Below, piece after piece: positions 46,545 through 55,910 of a stretch of 64,000 nt of DNA. The DNA is from Photobacterium ganghwense (GTDB lineage Bacteria > Pseudomonadota > Gammaproteobacteria > Enterobacterales > Vibrionaceae), in contig NZ_PYMI01000001.1 in NCBI RefSeq assembly GCF_003025595.1, positions 62,001 to 126,000 on the forward strand, read 5' to 3'. A program made the translations under genes and the position numbers. The notes beneath the pieces were generated by a model. That model was given only the letters and a program-made list of their open reading frames with translations, made no database searches and was not told the DNA's origin. Position 1 is the stretch's first letter; each line of letters starts with the position of its first letter.

Positions 46545-47063
46545 TGAGTTATCCTTTTCATGTTTCGAAGTTGAACTATGTCAATTGGAGTTTCGCTTGG
46601 TATACAGACCCTCGACCAATACGAGACGACATCCTAAGTGCTATCGAGCACCTTTATTGATTTGAGCTTATTAAGCATGTGTTTCTACCGGTAGGAATAT
46701 TAGACATTAGTCAAAGAGCAACAAAACTCTCACTTATTAAACATAAATTTAACATCGCATTGGTCGTATTGAACTTTGGGGAGTAATTTTACTAATGCAA
46801 ATACGTATGAATGGAATTAAATAGATTTCATATCTCTAAATGATTTCGGGGCAAAAGTAAGTTAGACATGGCAGATCAAGATGATGTCTGCTCAAATCGT
46901 GCCAGACACATTGCTGAATTAACAATTATCACATAACCTCAGGTATGGAAAAATCGCTTAACTCAGTGTCAAGTATGAGGGTGCAGATCAGAGCCTCATC
47001 GCCTTTCTTTTCCTATCGTTTTCGATGATACTCTTGCACATTATTGTTTAGTTGGAAAACTTC
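46545..47063. other. intergenic, divergent promoters
   Basis: About 520 AT-rich bases between the DUF3360 gene and the exonuclease gene. It holds two divergent promoters; no gene or named operator was recognised. Confidence 0.45.
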
Positions 47064-47678
47064 ATGCCTCAAGCAAATTCCGTGGTAGTACTTGACTTTG
47101 AAACCACTGGCCTTTCTCCTAATTTGGGTGACCGCGCAATTGAAATCGGTGCGGTTAAATTAGTCAATGGTGAAGTTGTCGATACTTTTCAGCAACTAAT
47201 GAATCCTGGCTTCAGAGTGAGCTCATTCATTGAAAGTTATACTGGTATCACCAATAACATGTTACGTACAGCACCAAGCTGCGACGAGGTGATGGCATCG
47301 TTTAGTGAGTTCATTCTCGATGAGAACCTTATAGCTCATAACGCTTCGTTCGATAAACGATTTCTAGACGCAGAGCTTGAGAGAATCAACCGTGGTTATT
47401 CAGGAGAATTCGCTTGCTCCTTACTGGTGGCAAGACGACTGATTCAAGGTGCACCGTCACACAAACTTGGTGAGCTCGTTCGCTACAAAAACATCGACAA
47501 CGATGGTGTTTTTCACCGAGCATTAGCCGATGCACAAATGACAGCCAAACTCTGGCTTCTAATGGTAGATGAATTAGAGCAATTAGGTATCGCCAAGCCT
47601 AGCTTCCAGTTTATGAAAACCGTTAGTAAAACAGCAAAAGGGAACGTGAATCTGCTACTCGCTAAAAGTCGTGCTTAA
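47064..47678 (+). CDS. DnaQ-like 3'-5' exonuclease
   Basis: A 204-residue DEDDh exonuclease. Exo I is [12 protein letters not shown] (D10, E12), Exo [16 protein letters not shown], and Exo [16 protein letters not shown] with the catalytic His. It resembles the epsilon-like proofreading domain as a free-standing protein, as in many Vibrio accessory genes. It could degrade single-strand ends or small RNA/DNA. The start at 47064 is preceded by TTGGAAAAC; a TTG at 47052 is an alternative. Confidence 0.88.
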   Translation: MPQANSVVVLDFETTGLSPNLGDRAIEIGAVKLVNGEVVDTFQQLMNPGFRVSSFIESYTGITNNMLRTAPSCDEVMASFSEFILDENLIAHNASFDKRFLDAELERINRGYSGEFACSLLVARRLIQGAPSHKLGELVRYKNIDNDGVFHRALADAQMTAKLWLLMVDELEQLGIAKPSFQFMKTVSKTAKGNVNLLLAKSRA

Positions 47679-47940
47679 CTCACTCTTACTCAAATACTTT
47701 TTGATAAAACTTTGAAAAGTATTTGATTTTAGGGTCTTCGACGTTTAAGTGAATTTCAAAAAATCAGCGACAAGGTTCGCCATCAATGTCGCGTATTTCT
47801 AAATCACAACAATCTTGACCCATTAAAAAGCATTATTGGACAATTTTGAGTTAGACCTCTTGCTCTACATATGTAACATCAGAGGAATTAGAGTACCCTT
47901 ACACCTGAAATCAAGGGAGTTGATGACCTAGCTATCTAGA

Positions 47941-48402
47941 TCATCTAACCTGAATCTTACCGATCTCATTGCTACGGCTATATAAATACTTCGGATGATA
48001 TATCCAATATATATTTGGGTTATCAGAGTCTCGCGATATCCACAACTCAAGCTCTCCAGAATGAATAACAATACGCAATGTGGTTCTATCTACTGGTCGA
48101 GTTTTATTGGTAGAAATGTATATCTGATTTTTTAATGCACTGATCAATCTTTTTTCATCAAACTCAAGAGTTGTGCCTACGATAAAACTGTATTCACTCA
48201 ACTGCTCTGACAGTTCATTTCTAATCATACGTTTAAGAAACAGTAATGAAAAAAAGCTGACCAACATGACACAAAACAATAGAATTATGACTTGCTTTCT
48301 TATCTTCCATTCTTTGAATAAAGCAGTAAAGAAGATTGTAAAAACACATACAGGGATAAGCGCATGTACAACCACATGCCATGTGTCAAATAGCTTGATC
48401 AT
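47941..48402 (-). CDS. two-span membrane protein, unknown
   Basis: A 153-residue protein with membrane spans at residues about 10-30 and 38-58, then a soluble alpha/beta domain. No family recognised. The ATG at 48402 has AAGG upstream; a GTG at 48426 would add eight residues but has no ribosome site. AT-rich like its surroundings. Confidence 0.6.
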   Translation of the reverse strand: MIKLFDTWHVVVHALIPVCVFTIFFTALFKEWKIRKQVIILLFCVMLVSFFSLLFLKRMIRNELSEQLSEYSFIVGTTLEFDEKRLISALKNQIYISTNKTRPVDRTTLRIVIHSGELELWISRDSDNPNIYWIYHPKYLYSRSNEIGKIQVR

Positions 48403-48677
48403 AAATAACCTTATTACATAAGTCACCAGACCTCAATGTGTGTAATTTCCATTGCGCTTTATCCTTGAAAATTTACATCAATGAGAGATATGGTGACTTC
48501 TTAAGCTCATTTTCTGAAAAACATTACCAATTATAGGTATCACTTCTTCAGAGAGTAAAGTAAGCCAATAATCTATTGATTAAAAAGGGGCTCTAACTTC
48601 CCATCCCAATTAATGGTATTTACAACCCACTCATTTTTTGACTTGTAGAAAATACAATTACACCGCATAGCGTGATA

Positions 48678-48995
48678 TTAAAACTTAATAGCATAAGTGT
48701 GCATCACAAAGCTTGAACCAGCTTTTCGGGTTCCAATAAACTCAGTTCCCAATGCAGAACCAGATCTAAATGTAAATAGTTCAAACTGAGACATTCCTTG
48801 GTGAACAAGCTTATTAATTTCTTCTTGATTAATCGGCCAATGCGGTACTAGAGTGTCTGCTAGATATTTCATTTTACCTTTCTCGAACAACTTAGCTGAA
48901 CTATGACATAGTTCTTTGATACCATCTAAATCTGGCACACTAGCGGTTACTTTTGTGGCAATTCCTAACAATAAAATCGCAATATAGACTCTCAA
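48678..48995 (-). CDS. small secreted protein, unknown
   Basis: About 105 residues with a signal peptide (hydrophobic VYIAILLLGIATKVTA) and a mature domain of about 85 residues. No ATG is available; the TTG near 48995 has AAGGGAG at proper spacing, whereas another TTG at 49001 is too close to it. Function unknown. Confidence 0.5.
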   Translation of the reverse strand: MRVYIAILLLGIATKVTASVPDLDGIKELCHSSAKLFEKGKMKYLADTLVPHWPINQEEINKLVHQGMSQFELFTFRSGSALGTEFIGTRKAGSSFVMHTYAIKF

Positions 48996-49318
48996 GATCA
49001 ATGCTCCCTTTATCTTGAACTCTTAATCGACCTCAGCATGCATTCTTTGAATGCAGCTTGCTAACACCATTAACAATCAATATGCAACTAGGTTGGATTA
49101 AATACAAGTTTGATTAAGAAATAGTGAGAGCACTGATTACAATTTTTCAACCCTATCTTTTGATTTACGTATAAATTCCTCTATATCGGAACATTTCTTG
49201 ATTTTTTAAGTCTCAACTCACTTATACGCTGTTTACTGTCAAACTAACCTGACCTGCTCCCCGCTTTCTAATCCAGCTAAAACTTAGTAATGTTCATCTT
49301 ATAAAAAGGAAGGTGAAT

Positions 49319-49582
49319 ATGAAGAAGCAATTCAACGAACAGCAGATCATTGCCATTCTCAAGGAAGCGGAAGCGGGTCTGCCCTTCAAAGAATTATGCC
49401 GCAAGCACAATATTTCCGATGCCACATTCTACCTATGGCGTAAAAAGTACGCGGGCATGGATGTTTCCGATGCCCGTCGCTTGAAAGCATTGGAAGATGA
49501 GAATGCCAAGCTCAAGAAGCTCTTGGCGGAATCCATGCTTGATGTTGATGCTTTAAAAGCGGCTCTTAACCAAAAGTATTGA
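49319..49582 (+). CDS. IS3-family transposase OrfA
   Basis: 87-residue DNA-binding protein of the IS element: KKQFNEQQIIAILKEAEAG helix-turn-helix start and a leucine-zipper-like LKALEDENAKLKKLLAES region. AAGGAAGGTG precedes the start. The stop overlaps the TTG start of orfB by four bases (TTGA, 49579-49582); in this group a -1 frameshift at the overlap normally fuses the two products. Confidence 0.92.
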   Translation: MKKQFNEQQIIAILKEAEAGLPFKELCRKHNISDATFYLWRKKYAGMDVSDARRLKALEDENAKLKKLLAESMLDVDALKAALNQKY

Positions 49583-50448
49583 CCGTCGGAGACAAGCGCA
49601 AGGCTGTGCATGCAATGCAGGAAGTCACCACGATTTCGGAGCGCAAAGCCTGTCTGCTCGTCGGTATAAATCGCGCATCGATGAGATACCAACCTCAATC
49701 TAAAGAGAGTGATGTGGAGCTGTCGGCTCGTATACAAGAACTGGCACTAGAGAGAAAAAGGTTCGGATATCGCCGTATTCACCATCTTCTTCGGCGGGAA
49801 GGGACAGAGGTTAATCATAAGCGTATTTACCGGTTATACCGAGAGTCTGGACTGACCGTCCGTAAACGGAAGCGAAGGAAATCATTATGTGTCGAGCGAG
49901 AGCCACTTTTACTTCCCTCACTGCCCAACCATACCTGGTCGATGGACTTCGTCATGGATGCACTCAGTTCTGGTCGTAGGATAAAGTGCCTCACTATCGT
50001 TGACGACTTCACAAAGGAGTGCCTGGATATTACTGTTGCATCAGGAATTTCTGGAGATGAGGTGGTCGCCATACTTGAGTCTATTGCAGCTTTCCGTGGT
50101 TATCCTGAGACTGTTCGAACAGATCAGGGGCCAGAGTTTACGGGTAAAGCCCTCGACCAATGGGCTTATAATCATGGTGTCATTCTGAAGCTGATACAGG
50201 CTGGTAAGCCAACCCAGAATGCTTATATCGAAAGCTTTAACGGCAAGTTCAGGGACGAGTGTTTTAACGAGCATCTGTTCAGAGACTTGAGCCATGCTCG
50301 TAAACTGATCAGTGACTGACGCATTGACTACAATGAAAATCGGCCGCACTCATCAATTGGATACCTAACTCCCTCTGAATTTGCAGTACTGACACGTTCA
50401 GGGCTAAACAGTAACGTAACTGACATTACTAAAGAAGTGCTGGATTAA
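49579..50448 (+). pseudogene. IS3-family transposase OrfB with nonsense codon
   Basis: The integrase-like OrfB has the full DDE core: WSMDFVMDAL (first Asp), VRTDQGPEF (second Asp) and AYIESFNGKFRDEC (Glu). At 50317-50319 a TGA stands where related elements read Trp in the DWR[I]DYNxxRPHSSI motif. Coding then continues in the same frame to TAA at 50446, missing only 43 residues from the truncated product. A single TGG-to-TGA change explains it. Confidence 0.9.
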
Positions 50449-50465
50449 TTATTGGGGGCAGGTCA

Positions 50466-51354
50466 AACCTTCACCGGTAAGAACCGCTTAATCAAGTATC
50501 TAACTCATTTTGGGGCAAAACTGATTTAGCCGTTTTTATTACATCACCTCTTGACCACCTAATGTGACTTAACATCTCGTTGAAATAGCTACATGACTTT
50601 CATATTGAATATGTTTACAACACAAATATCCTTACTACTGCTACATCAGAATCTTTAAGTAGGCACTGAGGTGTCATTTCTAATACCTTACTGTTCACTT
50701 AATTGAAAACAGAAAATCAAAAATCATATGGCCAACCCGTCTCATCCAATGGCATGTTGACCCTACGACTTACCACGGAAACTGTTCTAGAAAGCATCTA
50801 TTTATTGTTGGATAGCAAACGCACATCAACCGTGCCGTGTACCTGGCATACATGCCGTAACACAACATCTCAGTGTAAATGATTAACAATAAGCCCAAGA
50901 AACCCGCTTCTAATGGAAACCCTGATTCAACCAGCTAACGACTTCACATCAGTCTCAATATTTTGAAAGGGCTTTATGTAAGACTAGAAAGCACACAGCT
51001 TTTCCCATTTACTCCCATTTTCCCATTTAATCCCAAGGTGGAACAAAAACCACACTGAACTGAGACAGTAAAGATAGCTTAAATACTGACGTGTTTTTGC
51101 CCACACCACCTTAAATTACTGTATAAGACAGTTATATCAATGTGATGATCATAAAAAATTCATCACAAATATTCGCCTTTATTTCTCGCTAAACCTGGAT
51201 TGCCTTGATCTCCTACCTGTTCAAAAATTAACAAAAAAACCATTATTTATCAATATTTTAAAATCATCTCCATAATCCCATTCAGCCGGACAGAATCCAA
51301 AATGAGACTGGAACTGACACACAAAAAACACTTGCATCAATATCCGAACACAAC
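50466..51354. other. long non-coding stretch before the SOS gene
   Basis: About 890 AT-rich bases without a supported gene. It includes a possible G-quadruplex motif on the minus strand (51004-51034) and nothing else recognised. Confidence 0.5.
51004..51034 (-). other. possible G-quadruplex motif
   Basis: On the minus strand four GGG runs are spaced by loops of 7, 5 and 7 bases, which meets the common G3N1-7 pattern. Long AT-rich loops make a stable structure uncertain. Confidence 0.35.
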
Positions 51355-51356
51355 TA

Positions 51357-51372
51357 CTGTATAGACATACAG
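51357..51372. promoter_or_regulatory. LexA (SOS) box
   Basis: CTGTATAGACATACAG fits the CTG-N10-CAG LexA consensus with the usual alternating AT spacer, 35 bases ahead of the SulA-like start codon. Confidence 0.92.
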
Positions 51373-51406
51373 CATGTATAAATAAACACTGTGAGGATGA
51401 TGGACT

Positions 51407-51880
51407 ATGGCAGCTTACCTTGAACACTTACATTCAATCTCTGCTTCTCAAGCTTATAAGGCAACTTTTACGGCGCAGACTGCTGCCCCATCGTCTCCGA
51501 AAGCTGTTAAATGCCCGATTGAAGTCTGCTTTTCAGACCGTACACAAACGCAACTGGCGTATTTTCTTCGTATCCTGAAACAGGCCAGCGAACAGAATCG
51601 TTGGATCATGTTTATCGGACAAGAATCCCTGGTGGATAAGAATTTGCTGAAAAGCGCTGGCATTGATCTGCACAAAGTTCTGGTGCTGACCAATAAGAAA
51701 GGAAAGAGTGATCAGGCTCTGATGGCACAAGCACTACGTTCAGGTAACTGTAGCGCGGTAATCGCTACGGGTGAGATTGAAGCCTTCACCAGTACCGATA
51801 TTCGTGACGCTTCCGATTTTGGTGCCAGCTATGCCTTTGTAATTAATCGTGATAGCAAAAGCCAAATCACTTTTCATTGA
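51407..51880 (+). CDS. sulA: SulA-like SOS cell-division inhibitor
   Basis: A 157-residue protein with the RecA-like SulA fold. SulA binds FtsZ and blocks septation during DNA damage. Similarity is in the core beta-alpha segment ([20 protein letters not shown], then [14 protein letters not shown] and [12 protein letters not shown]), while the N-terminus diverges from the enterobacterial protein. Identity is strengthened by the LexA box upstream. Degradation by Lon through the C-terminal His is a feature of E. coli SulA and the last residue here is also His. GAGGATGATGG precedes the ATG. Confidence 0.85.
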   Translation: MAAYLEHLHSISASQAYKATFTAQTAAPSSPKAVKCPIEVCFSDRTQTQLAYFLRILKQASEQNRWIMFIGQESLVDKNLLKSAGIDLHKVLVLTNKKGKSDQALMAQALRSGNCSAVIATGEIEAFTSTDIRDASDFGASYAFVINRDSKSQITFH

Positions 51881-51934
51881 TCAAAGCGGCACATTTACTC
51901 CCTGTTTATAAACTTTTCGTGCCATCCTTTTGAT

Positions 51935-51966
51935 AAAGCCATTTGCAAACGCTGATGGCTTTTTTG
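51935..51966 (+). terminator. terminator of the sulA-like gene
   Basis: AAAGCCAT / ATGGCTTT stem with a 12-base loop and a T-run, 55 bases after the stop codon. Confidence 0.85.
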
Positions 51967-52099
51967 ATCCAGTACAATGAATAGTGTTTTTAACTACTCA
52001 TTACGTGACTTACATCACCTTAGGCGTGTAAGTTCATAGAATTACCTCATAATAGACCCGAAAATATCCTGCAATAAGAGATTAATACCGGATAGAAAA

Positions 52100-53512
52100 A
52101 TGGATAACAAACTGGGTTTAGGCTCGCTAACCGCCTTAGTCATCGGCTCTATGATAGGTGCCGGAGTGTTCAGCTTACCGCAAAACATGGCAGCGGTTGC
52201 CAGTCCGGCTGCGGTCATCATTGGCTGGACTATCACCGGCATCGGAATGATCTTTCTTGCTCTGTCTTTTCAATATTTGGCTGAACAAAAGCCACATATT
52301 GTCAGTGGAGTATTTGGCTATGCACAAGCGGGTTTCGGTGACTTTATCGGCTTTTGTTCAGCCTGGGGGTACTGGTTAAGTGCAATGCTGGCAAACGTTT
52401 CTTATCTGGTCATCGTATTCAGCACCCTGGGAATGCTTTTCGACCAGCCAGATAACATTTTGTTTGGTCAGGGCAACACCTGGTTGTCAGTCATTGGTTC
52501 CTCGGTCTTATTGTGGATGGTTCATTTCCTGGTTAAACGCGGGGTACAGACCGCAGCACTGATTAACCTCGTGACCACGTGTGCCAAACTGATTCCTCTG
52601 TGCCTGTTTATCATTACTGCCCTCATCGCGTTTCGCTGGGACATTTTTGTTTTTGACTTCTCGGGTCTGCACTTCGGCGAGAGCCACAATCTGATCACTC
52701 AGGTTAAATCCACCATGCTCATTACAGTCTGGGTCTTTATCGGGATTGAAGGTGCTGTGGTGGTGTCAAACCGGGCACGCCATCGCCGTGATATTGGTCG
52801 CGCCACTATTCTGGGTCTGCTGACCGCCCTGACTATCTATGTGTTTGTCACGTTATTGTCGATGGGAGTTGTTAGCACAGAGACATTAGCTAGTTACCAA
52901 AACCCGTCAATGGCGAAGGTACTGACCGAAATCCTAGGCCCATGGGGAACGTATATTATTGGTGGTGGCCTGCTGATTTCGGTTTGCGGTGCATTTCTCA
53001 GCTGGACAGTGCTGGCTTCGGAAGCCCCTTATCTGGCAGCAAGAGACAACATGTTCCCGAAACGCTTTGCGGAACAAAATGAGGCCGGTAGCCCAATCAA
53101 ATCCCTGATGCTGACAAACGTCTGTATTCAGCTCTCACTGCTATTTGTGATGTTTGCCGGCAGTACATACGACACATTGCTGGCCATCGCCTCAGAGATG
53201 ATCCTAGTTCCCTACTTCCTGGTAGGAGCCTACACTCTCAAGCTGGCGCTGGAACAAAAAAATCGCGGCAAACTCTTGTTTGTCGGTATTGCCGCCAGCT
53301 TGTACGGCCTCTGGTTACTGTATGCTTCAGGCCTGAACTACCTGTTATTATCAGCACTGCTTTACCTGCCTGGGCTGTACTTTTATATCCAGGCTAAACG
53401 CGAGCAGAATATAAACCCGTTCGTCGGAAAGGAAAAAACCGCAGCCAGCCTGCTTACTGCGGCGGCCTGCCTGGCTGTCGGCATGCTCTGGCAAGGTATG
53501 CTTCATTTATAA
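52100..53512 (+). CDS. APA-family basic amino acid antiporter (ArcD-like)
   Basis: A 470-residue transporter with about 12 spans. The N-terminal GSMIGAGVFSLPQNM is the substrate-binding glycine-rich unwound helix of the amino-acid/polyamine/organocation superfamily; WVFIGIEGAVVVSNRARHRRDIG is typical of the arginine:ornithine / lysine:cadaverine antiporter branch. Expected to exchange cationic amino acids across the inner membrane. No arginine-deiminase or decarboxylase gene is adjacent, so the exchange pair is not fixed. Strong terminator follows. Confidence 0.9.
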   Translation: MDNKLGLGSLTALVIGSMIGAGVFSLPQNMAAVASPAAVIIGWTITGIGMIFLALSFQYLAEQKPHIVSGVFGYAQAGFGDFIGFCSAWGYWLSAMLANVSYLVIVFSTLGMLFDQPDNILFGQGNTWLSVIGSSVLLWMVHFLVKRGVQTAALINLVTTCAKLIPLCLFIITALIAFRWDIFVFDFSGLHFGESHNLITQVKSTMLITVWVFIGIEGAVVVSNRARHRRDIGRATILGLLTALTIYVFVTLLSMGVVSTETLASYQNPSMAKVLTEILGPWGTYIIGGGLLISVCGAFLSWTVLASEAPYLAARDNMFPKRFAEQNEAGSPIKSLMLTNVCIQLSLLFVMFAGSTYDTLLAIASEMILVPYFLVGAYTLKLALEQKNRGKLLFVGIAASLYGLWLLYASGLNYLLLSALLYLPGLYFYIQAKREQNINPFVGKEKTAASLLTAAACLAVGMLWQGMLHL

Positions 53513-53550
53513 GTTGCGCTTAGCAACCCGACTCTGCTTGAGCGCAAAAA

Positions 53551-53586
53551 GAAAAAGCCAGCACTTATATGCTGGCTTGTTTTTTG
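53551..53586 (+). terminator. terminator of the antiporter gene
   Basis: AAGCCAGCA / TGCTGGCTT 9-bp stem, 6-base loop, then a run of T residues. Confidence 0.92.
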
Positions 53587-53600
53587 GTTGATTGGGCCTG

Positions 53601-53999
53601 TTACAGCATATGCGCTCTGATTACTTCACCCTGCTCATCCAACAGGATGAGTTTGCACATTGATTTTGATTCGATCTCACCTAATTGTTCATCCTCGAAC
53701 GCATAGGGAAGCTGGATCGTTAACTCATCAATGTGCTCTGCTCGGGCCAGACGCAACAATCGAATAATATTGTTGGTATCACTCACACTGGTAGATAAAA
53801 CTTTCAGTGCCTGCAACTGCAATTTTTCAGAGTTTGTCATTCCCGACGGCATTGTCGAAGTCCATGATATTTCAAATGCCGGAACGAGTGACTTTAACGC
53901 ATCAAACAAAGTCATCCTCTGTTTGCAGGATGCAGATAAGAATGTGGTGTAGTTAAACGTCACATTCTCATGACTTGAGAAATCAACTGATGTTTCCAT
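53601..53999 (-). CDS. unknown 132-residue protein
   Basis: No family recognised. Begins METSVDFSSHENVTF; the central part is helical (NSEKLQLQALKVLSTSVSDT, LLRLARAEHIDEL) and the end is beta-rich with CKLILLDEQGEVIRA. Cytoplasmic. AAGGACG upstream of the ATG at 53999 supports this start; an upstream frame to 54020 adds seven residues. Possible strand-specific promoter is in the 320-base gap toward glgC. Confidence 0.65.
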   Translation of the reverse strand: METSVDFSSHENVTFNYTTFLSASCKQRMTLFDALKSLVPAFEISWTSTMPSGMTNSEKLQLQALKVLSTSVSDTNNIIRLLRLARAEHIDELTIQLPYAFEDEQLGEIESKSMCKLILLDEQGEVIRAHML

Positions 54000-54321
54000 A
54001 ATCGTCCTTACAAGAAACATTACTGCTGTTGGTAATCACTCAATGCATCGGGCTGATTACAAACTACCCTGTTTCCACTATACGTCGTAGCATTATTTGA
54101 TCTATGTCGAATTTATAAAAATATGCAGCGGATCTTCTTTTTAAGTCATCATGTAGCAAATAGAAAATACATAAGAAACAATTGATTAACATCAACAAAA
54201 CCGACGATAAACTTTTGGCCTTTCTTGATATAAAAGTCAATTTTTGCTAGTACGCTTGGATTTTGGCAGGTAAGCAGCGCTGGCAATTCGCTACATCTCG
54301 TCAAACTGCCAGCCTGAACAT
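54000..54321. other. intergenic between unknown gene and glgC
   Basis: About 320 AT-rich bases. A 6-bp CTGGCA/TGCCAG hairpin lies near 54281-54313 after the glgC stop but lacks a T-run. No gene seen. Confidence 0.4.
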
Positions 54322-55539
54322 TTAAAACTGATAATCGGAAGGGATCACGACAACACCATTCGGAGAGACTTTGAAACGTTCTGCATCTTGCTTTTTGTTT
54401 ACGCCAATTTGGGTACCCGGTGGAATCACAACGTGCTTGTCGATGATACAATTTTCAAGGTGTGCACCATCACCGACCGAGACATTCTCGAAGAGGATGC
54501 TGTTAATCACTACCGCAGCATTATCCACACGAACCGTTGGAAACAGGATAGAGTTCTGTACCGAGCCACCGGCGACGACAACGCCGCTTGAAATGATGGA
54601 ATTAATAAAAATCCCTTCATTGCCCTGTGGTGAAGAAACCGTCCGCGCCGGCGGTAATTGCGGCTCATAGGTTCGAATCGGCCATTCTTTCTGATAAAGA
54701 TCCATGGGCGGCTGCGGCGATAGCAAATCCATGTTCGCTTCATAGTAGGAATCAATCGTCCCCACATCTCGCCAGTACGCATCCTGACTCACCCGCCCTT
54801 CTTCACCACCGAACTGATAAGCATACACCCGCTCGCCATCAATCAATTCCGGAATAATGTCATTCCCGAAATCGTGACTGGAATCCGGGTTCGCGGCGTC
54901 TTTACGCAGGGAACGCTCAAGTGCATCCATCGAAAAGATATAAATCCCCATCGAGACCAGACAGGCATCTGGCTTATTCGGGATAGGAAGCGGATCGTCA
55001 GGTTTTTCTGTAAATGACTGTATTTTATGATTTTCATCAACAGCCATTACCCCGAAAGCACTTGCTTGCTCACGCGGCACTTCCATACAAGCCACAGTCA
55101 GTTCGGCTTCACTTTCAACATGGTGTTTGAGCATTGGCGCGTAGTCCATCCGGTAGATGTGATCACCCGACAATACAACGACATACTTGGCTTCGCTCCG
55201 GGTCAACAAGTAGAGGTTCTGATAAATGGCATCAGCCGTGCCCTGATACCAACTGGCACCAGTGCGCATCTGAGGGGGGACGGCTGTGATATATTCCCGC
55301 AACTCCGGATTGAAAATCGACCACCCATCCCGTAAATGCTTCTGTAAAGAATGGGATTTGTATTGCGTCAGCACCAGAATGCGTCTCAGGCCAGAATGAA
55401 GACAGTTGGTGAGCGTGAAATCGATGATGCGGTATTTACCACCAAATGGCACCGCCGGTTTTGCACGATTATCGGTCAAAGGCGATAATCGCGACCCCAC
55501 ACCACCAGCAAGAATGACGGAAATTGTCTCTTGTTTCAT
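54322..55539 (-). CDS. glgC: glucose-1-phosphate adenylyltransferase
   Basis: A 405-residue ADP-glucose pyrophosphorylase, the committed enzyme of bacterial glycogen synthesis. VILAGGVGSRLSPLTDNRAKPAVPFGGKYR (nucleotide-binding loop, residues about 8-38), GTADAIYQNLYLL and the WRDVGTIDSYYEANMDLL segment are typical; the C-terminal left-handed beta-helix follows. No other glycogen genes are beside it. AGGGGAT upstream of the ATG. Confidence 0.97.
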   Translation of the reverse strand: MKQETISVILAGGVGSRLSPLTDNRAKPAVPFGGKYRIIDFTLTNCLHSGLRRILVLTQYKSHSLQKHLRDGWSIFNPELREYITAVPPQMRTGASWYQGTADAIYQNLYLLTRSEAKYVVVLSGDHIYRMDYAPMLKHHVESEAELTVACMEVPREQASAFGVMAVDENHKIQSFTEKPDDPLPIPNKPDACLVSMGIYIFSMDALERSLRKDAANPDSSHDFGNDIIPELIDGERVYAYQFGGEEGRVSQDAYWRDVGTIDSYYEANMDLLSPQPPMDLYQKEWPIRTYEPQLPPARTVSSPQGNEGIFINSIISSGVVVAGGSVQNSILFPTVRVDNAAVVINSILFENVSVGDGAHLENCIIDKHVVIPPGTQIGVNKKQDAERFKVSPNGVVVIPSDYQF

Positions 55540-55712
55540 TACTTATCCCCTAACGCTTAATCCATATGAGCACATTTCAAAAACATAAACAGCAAGATTC
55601 AGACCAAAATGAGGGAATCGTAACCCAATGATTATTAATAAAAATCCTTCACCTTTTCATCAGATGAGTTTTCAGCGCTTCATTTTGGTGCCTCCAGTAA
55701 GAATAGTGCACT
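55540..55712. other. glgC promoter region
   Basis: About 170 bases containing the leftward glgC promoter. No operator was recognised. The phnX terminator lies just to the right. Confidence 0.4.
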
Positions 55713-55751
55713 AAAAAAGCCCTAATGGCGTATGACCGCACCATTAGGGCT
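55713..55751 (-). terminator. terminator of the phnW-pbfA-phnX operon
   Basis: AGCCCTAATGG / CCATTAGGGCT 11-bp stem with a 12-base loop; on the minus strand a T-run follows. It marks the end of the AEP catabolic operon. Confidence 0.92.
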
Positions 55752-55910
55752 AACTGGTTCATTCAGATTAGGTTTTTGTTGTTATAAGCTGTGTTTCTTT
55801 TGCTTGAAGCCCGCTTTATTAGTCAGTTCAGGTTCCCCGCCGTGGAGAACCAGATGACGCTGCACCAGATCGTGGCAGCGCAAACTAAGCCACCAGCATC
55901 AAGCGTACCC

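Larger units (their letters stand above)
49250..50465 (+). mobile_element. IS3-family (IS407-like) insertion sequence
   Basis: 1216 bp bounded by inverted repeats TGACCTGCTCCCC (left) and the complement of GGGGGCAGGTCA (right). The bases AACC flank both ends directly (49246-49249 and 50466-50469), a 4-bp target duplication as expected for the IS407/IS51 groups. It is therefore a relatively recent, single-step insertion. Contents: orfA and an orfB with a premature stop. Confidence 0.93.
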
